47,786 nucleotides of DNA from positions 1 through 47,786 of the forward strand of contig CANSQM010000021.1 in the NCBI GenBank assembly GCA_947649205.1, given 5' to 3'. This DNA is from an uncultured Enterorhabdus sp. (GTDB taxonomy: Bacteria > Actinomycetota > Coriobacteriia > Coriobacteriales > Eggerthellaceae). The position numbers and the translations under genes were made by a program. This document shows, piece after piece, positions 41,874 through 47,786 of this stretch. The notes under the pieces are model-generated. The model worked only from the letters and a program-made list of their open reading frames with translations. It did no database searches and was not told the origin of the DNA. Numbering within the stretch: position 1 is the first letter of the stretch; the number at the start of each line of letters is the position of its first letter.

Positions 41874-42974
41874 ATGGATGCAGCGCAGCAGCTTCGCCTC
41901 GATGAGTTCGTCCGCCTGACCGAGGAGTTCTCCACGGCCCCTACGCTGGCGGCCATGGCCCGGCGCACCCTGGCCGACAAGGATGCGGCCGGCCCGACGA
42001 GCGCCCATGTCATCGAGGAGATCCACACGCCCCTGAACCTGGCCTACACGACGTTCACCACGGGAAGCACCGCCTTCCAGAACATCGTGGGGGTCACCTG
42101 GCCCGAGCTGCCCGAGCGGGCAGCGGCGGGGGCTGCGGCCCTGCGGCGCGCCGGGGCCCGGCCGGGGGATGCGGTGCTGCTGTGCTACGGGCCGCTCGGG
42201 AACGTGTTCTCGCGCGGGGCCTTCGAGGAGGCGGGGGTGCGCCCGCAGTTTCTGGCGCACTCCTCCCGCGACTCGTTCTTGGCGGCGCTCTGCCAGGACC
42301 GGCCCGCCCTCGTGGTGGGGGAGTCGAGCTTTCTGCGCGCCTCCCTGGAGGATGCCAAGAAGCTGGGGCTGTGGGACTTGGTGCCGGAAGGGGCGTCCCT
42401 GCTGTGCGCGGGCACGCCGCTCGATCTGGAGCTGATTCCCGTGGCCGCCGAGAAGGGCGCTGCGGTGCACGATTTGTACGGGTGCCAGGAATTCGGCTGG
42501 CTCGTGATGGACGGCGTGCCCCTGCGCGACGACCTCACCCTGGTGCCCGAGGCCGCCCGGGACGGATGGGCCACGTTGGCAGTGGGAGGGCTGCCGACGG
42601 GGGACAGCTTCCCCGTGGGCGGGGCCGGCCATCGGCTGAACCCCGCCGGGCCCATCTGCACCTACGCCCGGCGCCGCACGGCTCCGGAGCTGGAAGTGGT
42701 GGTGCGGGCCTGCACGGCCCAGTCCGCCATGACCCTGGAGCGGGCCTGCCGCACCATCCTGCGCACCAAGGGCCGCATCGTGCGGCCGGCCCCCGCCGTG
42801 CAGATGGGGGCCGCGGCCAACACCTTGGAGCTCATGGCCGCCTGGCCCGACAACGCCTCGGTGGCCGTTATCGACGACCCGGCCAAGACCGTGCTGTTCG
42901 CCCGGCTCCTCGAGGCCCAGGAGCAGTACCAGGCCACGGCCAAGAGCGACCCGCTCTGGACCAAGGGGCGCTGA
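41874..42974 (+). CDS. madH: MadH-like acyl-carrier-protein:acetate ligase (AMP-forming-like)
   Basis: The 366-residue protein resembles a shortened adenylate-forming enzyme of the phenylacetate-CoA-ligase/LuxE type: YTTFTTGSTAFQNIVGVTWP, RPGDAVLLCYGPLGNVFSRG, HSSRDSFLAALCQDRPALVV and VHDLYGCQEFGWLVMDGVPL (a YGxTE-like motif). In M. rubra, MadH acetylates the free thiol of the ACP to start the cycle. Here its position between madD and mdcG matches the mad gene order. The assignment rests on context and loose fold similarity, so the name is provisional. Confidence 0.65.
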   Translation: MDAAQQLRLDEFVRLTEEFSTAPTLAAMARRTLADKDAAGPTSAHVIEEIHTPLNLAYTTFTTGSTAFQNIVGVTWPELPERAAAGAAALRRAGARPGDAVLLCYGPLGNVFSRGAFEEAGVRPQFLAHSSRDSFLAALCQDRPALVVGESSFLRASLEDAKKLGLWDLVPEGASLLCAGTPLDLELIPVAAEKGAAVHDLYGCQEFGWLVMDGVPLRDDLTLVPEAARDGWATLAVGGLPTGDSFPVGGAGHRLNPAGPICTYARRRTAPELEVVVRACTAQSAMTLERACRTILRTKGRIVRPAPAVQMGAAANTLELMAAWPDNASVAVIDDPAKTVLFARLLEAQEQYQATAKSDPLWTKGR

Positions 42975-42977
42975 GCC

Positions 42978-43682
42978 ATGGACGGACGCTTCCGCCGCCA
43001 CGACCTGGTGACCATCGTGCCGGCTGCCCGGGCGCGCCAGGCGGTGGAAGTCCTCGGCGACGAGGCCTGGTGGCCTGTCGCCGAGGTGGATCGGCTGCGC
43101 CGCGGCGTCATCGACGGCGTGGCCCTGCCGGCCGTGGTGTCCCGTCAGGAGCCGGGCCTGGCCGGCTTGGCGGTGGGGTTCGCATCCCCCTATCGCCAGG
43201 AGGGCAACCGCCTGCGGGGGCGGGCCGTGGTGTCCCCGCAGGCGGTGTGCCTCATCCGCGATCCCTACCAGGTGATCGCGGAATCGCGCTGCACGACCGT
43301 CCCGGACCTGCCGGTCTTCGGCGTCCTGGACGAGGCGTGGGCGCTGGCGGCCGCGGCCGGGCTGCCCTGCGGGGTCTTCGGCTCCGCAGCGCTGGCCCTG
43401 GCTACCGGCCTGCCCTACTGCCACGAAGGGTCCGATCTGGACCTCGTGGTGAAGATGGGGCCCCTCGATGCCGTCGAGGGCTTCCATCGCGCGGTCTGCG
43501 ACCTCGTCGTCAAGAGCGGCGTTGCCATCGACGTGGAGCTGGAGCTTCCCGATGGGGCGGGCATCAAGCTCGCCGAGCTCTTCGACGGGGGAAACACCGT
43601 GCTCGCCAAGGGATTCACGGGCGTGCGCCTCATGGATAAGGATGAGGTGCGCGCCCTGGATCATAGATATTCGCTCTGTTAG
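42978..43682 (+). CDS. mdcG: Phosphoribosyl-dephospho-CoA transferase MdcG (MadK)
   Basis: The 234-residue nucleotidyltransferase attaches triphosphoribosyl-dephospho-CoA to Ser30 of the carrier protein. The nucleotidyltransferase motif is CGVFGSAALALATGLPYCHE followed by GSDLDLVVKM, with the metal-binding Asp pair, and DLVVKSGVAIDVELELPDGA supplies the third Asp. The N-terminus (RRHDLVTIVPAARARQAVEV) fits MdcG. It begins three bases after the madH stop. Confidence 0.88.
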   Translation: MDGRFRRHDLVTIVPAARARQAVEVLGDEAWWPVAEVDRLRRGVIDGVALPAVVSRQEPGLAGLAVGFASPYRQEGNRLRGRAVVSPQAVCLIRDPYQVIAESRCTTVPDLPVFGVLDEAWALAAAAGLPCGVFGSAALALATGLPYCHEGSDLDLVVKMGPLDAVEGFHRAVCDLVVKSGVAIDVELELPDGAGIKLAELFDGGNTVLAKGFTGVRLMDKDEVRALDHRYSLC

Positions 43683-43696
43683 AGAAGGAGAAAGCA

Positions 43697-43906
43697 ATGG
43701 ATGTCAAGTCTCGTGTGCCCGGCAAGATGGTCGAGGTCAAGGTCGCCGTGGGCGACACCGTGGCTACCAAGGACGTGCTCGGCGTCATGGAGGCCATGAA
43801 GATGAACCAGAACATCGCCTGCCCCTGCGACGGCGTGGTCAAGGAGATCAAGTTCGCTCCCGGCGACCGCGTGGACGCCGGCGCCGTGATGTTCGTCATC
43901 GAGTAA
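43697..43906 (+). CDS. madF: Biotin carrier protein MadF
   Basis: This minimal 69-residue biotinyl domain carries the carboxyl group between MadC/D and MadB. The biotinylation motif VMEAMKMNQNI places the modified lysine at Lys35. Flanking hammerhead strands (VEVKVAVGDTVATKD, VKEIKFAPGDRVDAG) are complete. AGAAGGAGA precedes the ATG. It lacks the Ala/Pro-rich hinge found in longer decarboxylase carriers, so it acts as a free shuttle. Confidence 0.94.
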   Translation: MDVKSRVPGKMVEVKVAVGDTVATKDVLGVMEAMKMNQNIACPCDGVVKEIKFAPGDRVDAGAVMFVIE

Positions 43907-43918
43907 CTGAGAAACCGC

Positions 43919-43956
43919 AGGGGGCGTCCTCGCAGGGGTAACGCGGGGTGCCCCCT
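43919..43956 (+). promoter_or_regulatory. Intergenic hairpin between madF and madL
   Basis: AGGGGGC (43919-43925) pairs with GCCCCCT (43950-43956) around 24 bases, without a T tract. It could stabilise the upstream mRNA or temper read-through between the enzyme genes and the transporter genes. Confidence 0.45.
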
Positions 43957-43979
43957 CACCGAAACGTAAGGGGCAATTC

Positions 43980-44369
43980 ATGGTTATCTACGGATTAGCC
44001 TTGCTCTCGGGATGTTTCTTCGGCGGCATGCTGCTGGGCGACATCCTCGGCATGATCACCGGCGTCGGCTCCAATGTCGGCGGTGTGGGCTTCGCCATGT
44101 TGGCGCTGATCCTCATCTCGAGCAAGCTGCTGAAGGAGAACAAGCTCTCGACCAAGGCCCAGGACGGCATTTTGTTCTGGAGCGCGATGTACATTCCCAT
44201 CGTGGTGGCAATGACGGCCTGTCAGGACGTCGCTGCGGCCATCATGGGCGGTGGCGTGCTCACCATTCTCTGTGGCATTGTGGGCACCATCGTGCCCATG
44301 CTGCTCATCCCGGTCATCTCGAAGCTGGGCGCGCCCTCTGAGCCGCTGCCTCCGCTGAGCAAGGAATAG
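43980..44369 (+). CDS. madL: Malonate transporter subunit MadL
   Basis: The 129-residue membrane protein is the smaller subunit of the MadLM Na+:malonate symporter. Four hydrophobic segments are seen, including YGLALLSGCFFGGMLLGDIL and GGVLTILCGIVGTIVPMLLI, and the TGVGSNVGGVGFAMLALILI segment is typical. The ATG follows AAGGGG. It pairs with madM ten bases downstream. Confidence 0.9.
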   Translation: MVIYGLALLSGCFFGGMLLGDILGMITGVGSNVGGVGFAMLALILISSKLLKENKLSTKAQDGILFWSAMYIPIVVAMTACQDVAAAIMGGGVLTILCGIVGTIVPMLLIPVISKLGAPSEPLPPLSKE

Positions 44370-44379
44370 GGGGCCAGCC

Positions 44380-45144
44380 ATGGAACTGTTTGAAATGGTT
44401 ACCAATATCATGACCAAGAACGGTCTGGTCATGTCGTTCCTCGTCGTGGGCGCGGTCATGGCCCTGGCGAATGTGCTGGGCAAGGCCACCCGCGGCCGCA
44501 TCGCCGGCTCGGCCATCGCCATCGTCTTCGGCCTCATCCTGGCCCTCATCGGCGGTTTGGCCACCGGTGGCGAGAAGGGCCTGTCGGACGTGGCCATGTT
44601 CAGCGGCCTGGCCGTCATGGGCGGCGGCATGCTGCGCGACTTCTCCATCGTGTCCACGGCCTTCGGGGCCAGCATCGATGAGATCAAGAAAGCCGGCCTG
44701 CCCGGTATCTTGGCCCTGTTCATCGGCGTGGTGCTCGCCTTCATCATCGGCGCCATCTTCGCCTTCGCCTTCGGCTACACGAGCGCGGCCGACATGGCCA
44801 CCATCGGCGCCGGGGCCGTCACCTTCATCGTAGGCCCGGTGACCGGAGCTGCCGTGGGCGCCTCCTCCGAGGTGGTCGCCATCTCCATCGCCATCGGCGT
44901 GCTGAAGTCCATCATCGTGATGATCGCCACGCCCATGCTGGCCAAGCCCCTGGGGCTGAACAACCCGAAGGCCGCCATGATCTTCGGCGGTCTCATGGGC
45001 ACCACCTCCGGCGTGGCCGCCGGCCTGGCCGCCACCGACGAGCGCCTGGTTCCCTACGGTGCCATGACGGCGACGTTCTACACCGGCACGGGCTGCCTGC
45101 TGTGCCCGTCGGTGCTGTATCTGGCACTTACGATGTTCTTCTAG
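44380..45144 (+). CDS. madM: Malonate transporter subunit MadM
   Basis: The 254-residue membrane protein is the larger MadLM subunit. It starts MELFEMVTNIMTKNGLVMSF and has conserved stretches GLATGGEKGLSDVAMFSGLA, VTFIVGPVTGAAVGASSEVV and GGLMGTTSGVAAGLAATDER. About seven or eight hydrophobic segments fit the family. It would import malonate with Na+, using the gradient maintained by MadB. Confidence 0.92.
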   Translation: MELFEMVTNIMTKNGLVMSFLVVGAVMALANVLGKATRGRIAGSAIAIVFGLILALIGGLATGGEKGLSDVAMFSGLAVMGGGMLRDFSIVSTAFGASIDEIKKAGLPGILALFIGVVLAFIIGAIFAFAFGYTSAADMATIGAGAVTFIVGPVTGAAVGASSEVVAISIAIGVLKSIIVMIATPMLAKPLGLNNPKAAMIFGGLMGTTSGVAAGLAATDERLVPYGAMTATFYTGTGCLLCPSVLYLALTMFF

Positions 45145-46206
<1,062 letters not shown>

Positions 46207-46227
46207 GGCGGCGGAAGGGAGTTCGCC

Positions 46228-47097
46228 ATGATACCCCATCGGGCTATCGCCGCTGAGTTGCGTCTCGGCCACCCCTGGACCATCCGCAGCTTCGATACGG
46301 TGGGTTCCACCATGACCGAGATTCGCCGGGCCGCCGAGGAGGGGGCGCCGGCCTTCACCGTGGCCGTGGCCGAGAGCCAGACCGCGGGCACCGGCCGCCA
46401 CGACCGCCCTTGGGCCTCAGCAGCGGGCGACGGCCTGTGGATGACGGCCCTGCTGCGGCCGACCCTTCCCGCCAATCGGGCGCCTTGGTTCACCCTGGGG
46501 GCTGCCGTGGCCGTGGCCGACGGCCTGCTCTCCCTGGGGTTTCCCGTGGGCATCAAGTGGCCCAACGATGTTCTCGTGGCCGACGGCCCCCTCTTTCGCC
46601 GCAAGCTCTGCGGCATTCGGGCCGAGATGGACGTGACCGAAGACGGGAGCCTGGCCTGGGTGAGCATCGGCATCGGCCTCAACGTGCACCAGGACGCCTT
46701 CGAGGGGGAGCTGGCTTCGGTGGCCGCCAGCCTGCGCATGGTGGCGGCCGCGGGCGGTGCGGAAGGGGCTGACGATTGCGCGGCCGCGGGCGAGTGTGGG
46801 GCTGCGGGGATAGGCAGGCCGGCGGCGGAGCCCTCGCGGGCCCAGTGTGCCGGAGCTATTCTGAACCGTTTGGAACGGGTGAGCCGCTCCTTTGCCGAGG
46901 AGGGCTTCGACTCGGTGCGGCGCCGCTGGCTCGATCTGGCCCTCGGCCTGAACCAGGAGGCCGCGGTGCGCGATATCGAGGGAGAGCAGACTGGCATCGT
47001 GCGCGGCATGGATGAGGAAGGCCACCTGCTGCTGGAACGGCCCGGCGACGACGAGCCCTTCCCCATTGTGGCGGGCGATCTCGTCTTCCCCGTGTAG
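46228..47097 (+). CDS. birA: Biotin-protein ligase BirA, group I (no HTH)
   Basis: BirA activates biotin with ATP and attaches it to MadF Lys35. The 289-residue protein has STMTEIRRAAEEGAPAFTVA, the biotinyl-AMP loop as QTAGTGRHDRPWAS (a variant of GRGRxGR-W), IKWPNDVLVADG, KLCGIRAEM, VSIGIGLNVHQD and a C-terminal SH3-like domain. An Ala/Gly-rich insertion (about 178-210) is not usual. No helix-turn-helix is present, so it cannot repress genes as E. coli BirA does. Its place at the operon end fits a dedicated biotinylation step, but it may also serve other carriers. Confidence 0.92.
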   Translation: MIPHRAIAAELRLGHPWTIRSFDTVGSTMTEIRRAAEEGAPAFTVAVAESQTAGTGRHDRPWASAAGDGLWMTALLRPTLPANRAPWFTLGAAVAVADGLLSLGFPVGIKWPNDVLVADGPLFRRKLCGIRAEMDVTEDGSLAWVSIGIGLNVHQDAFEGELASVAASLRMVAAAGGAEGADDCAAAGECGAAGIGRPAAEPSRAQCAGAILNRLERVSRSFAEEGFDSVRRRWLDLALGLNQEAAVRDIEGEQTGIVRGMDEEGHLLLERPGDDEPFPIVAGDLVFPV

Positions 47098-47321
47098 GGC
47101 GACGGCCGAGGAGGCCCTGCGACACTGATGCGCCAAGGTGCCCCGACCTGTGCGCAGAAGCGACGGCGGGCTCCTTCCGGTGGCGCGGAATGGCGCCATC
47201 GGGGTGTGCAGTCCGAGGCGTGCGCGGGTGGGGTGCACGGTCGGGACAGCTCGGCCTATTGACGCTCGTTCGGGCTTTTCGATCTTTCACCCTTTTGGCC
47301 GATGGGCTGTGCGTTTTTGTA

Positions 47322-47350
47322 TCGACATTCGTTCCCGCGTCGTTTATCAT
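47322..47350 (+). promoter_or_regulatory. Candidate promoter of the last, partial gene
   Basis: TCGACA and TATCAT are separated by exactly 17 bases, with a start point about 37 bases ahead of the GTG at 47394. The rest of the gap from 47098 shows no gene. Confidence 0.45.
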
Positions 47351-47393
47351 CCGAATAGCTGATGATATGCCCGCTGCGGGAGGGATTGTTCCT

Positions 47394-47786
47394 GTGTTTG
47401 AATTCTTGTCTTCGCCATTCGGTTTAGTAGCCGTGGGCCTCGGTGTCCTGGCGGTGGCCGTCTTGGCGCTGTGCCTGTGGATTACCACGCTCGACCGCCG
47501 TATGCGCGGCATGGCCGATGGCCTGGAGGCGGAGCGACGCAAGGTGGCCGAGATGCAGATGGTCATCGGCCGCCGCAATAACGCGGCCCGCAGCTATGGG
47601 CGCGGCGGCCGTCCCGCCCCGGCGGCTGCTCCGGCTCCGACGGGTGCCCCGGTGCCCAACGGCGCTCCCGCGGCCATGGCCCAAGCCGCGCCGGGCCCGA
47701 ACGGCGCCGCCGCGACGGCCCCCGGAGCCCCGGTGCCCGGCCGCCCGGCCCAGCCGGGCCCCAACCCGCAGCAGGCCGCCCAGGCC
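47394..47786 (+). CDS. Membrane-anchored Ala/Pro-rich protein, 3' end outside the window
   Basis: The frame starts at a GTG with GGGAGGG upstream and remains open to the window edge (131 codons). One N-terminal membrane helix (FGLVAVGLGVLAVAVLALCL) is followed by a charged helix (TTLDRRMRGMADGLEAERRK) and then an Ala/Pro/Gly-rich stretch of over 60 residues. An ATG at 47367 is in frame but has no ribosome site. The architecture resembles cytoplasmic-facing membrane adaptors, but no family can be named from the part seen. Confidence 0.6.
   Translation, partial: MFEFLSSPFGLVAVGLGVLAVAVLALCLWITTLDRRMRGMADGLEAERRKVAEMQMVIGRRNNAARSYGRGGRPAPAAAPAPTGAPVPNGAPAAMAQAAPGPNGAAATAPGAPVPGRPAQPGPNPQQAAQA

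Noticed and set aside
40983..43697. 904-codon minus-strand open frame opposite madD, madH and mdcG
   Set aside because: Shadow frame; composition is His/Gly/Val-rich and the plus strand holds recognised genes.

Overview
The window is high-GC DNA, probably from a member of the Coriobacteriia, most likely an Eggerthellaceae-type gut anaerobe. That placement is my inference from GC-rich codon use, the IS1249-type element, a Tat/lipoprotein style typical of the group, an anaerobic sodium-pumping decarboxylase, and gene types common there. No 16S or other decisive marker is present.

Region 1 (1-7.3 kb) is a graveyard of mobile DNA. It holds a broken IS3-family element and a short type II-like CRISPR array without cas genes. 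The array runs directly into a truncated phage scaffold gene, and a solitary fifth repeat lies beyond it. Next comes a deleted IS1249-type element with an intact IS21 element (istA/istB) inside it. A RelE/YafQ-RelB/DinJ toxin-antitoxin pair with a perfect palindromic operator and a decayed Rpn-family nuclease gene close the region.

Region 2 (7.6-31.7 kb) is mostly housekeeping. It carries two tRNA-Ser genes, tadA, ispE, purB, purC, purL, murB and rsgA. It also has a CcdA/thioredoxin pair, a GH3 lipoprotein, a Tat-exported protein of unknown function, an OmpR-type two-component system, an intact Rpn-family nuclease and a TrkH potassium transporter preceded by a tiny membrane protein. A LuxR remnant and a three-way palindrome sit in gaps. 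Region 3 (31.8-35.7 kb) has a glycosyltransferase, a TauE/SafE exporter and an orphan LytS-type histidine kinase.

Region 4 (35.8-47.1 kb) is the highlight: an apparently complete biotin-dependent, Na+-translocating malonate decarboxylase operon of the Malonomonas rubra Mad type. Order: promoter and attenuator-like leader, a 41-residue membrane protein, madB (Na+ pump), a HutP-family RNA-binding antiterminator homologue, madA, madE (ACP), madC, madD, madH-like ligase, mdcG, madF (biotin carrier), madL, madM, mdcB, birA. MadL/M would import malonate. MadA would move malonate onto the ACP. MadC/D would transfer the carboxyl group to biotin on MadF. MadB would decarboxylate carboxybiotin while exporting Na+. 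MdcB/MdcG would make and attach the ACP prosthetic group, the MadH-like protein would acetylate the ACP, and BirA would biotinylate MadF.

A HutP-like protein encoded behind a leader with an intrinsic terminator and two competing copies of the terminator's 5' strand suggests transcription attenuation of malonate metabolism. I know of no description of such a circuit; that it works this way is inference. The window ends inside an open reading frame for a membrane-anchored protein with an Ala/Pro-rich tail.
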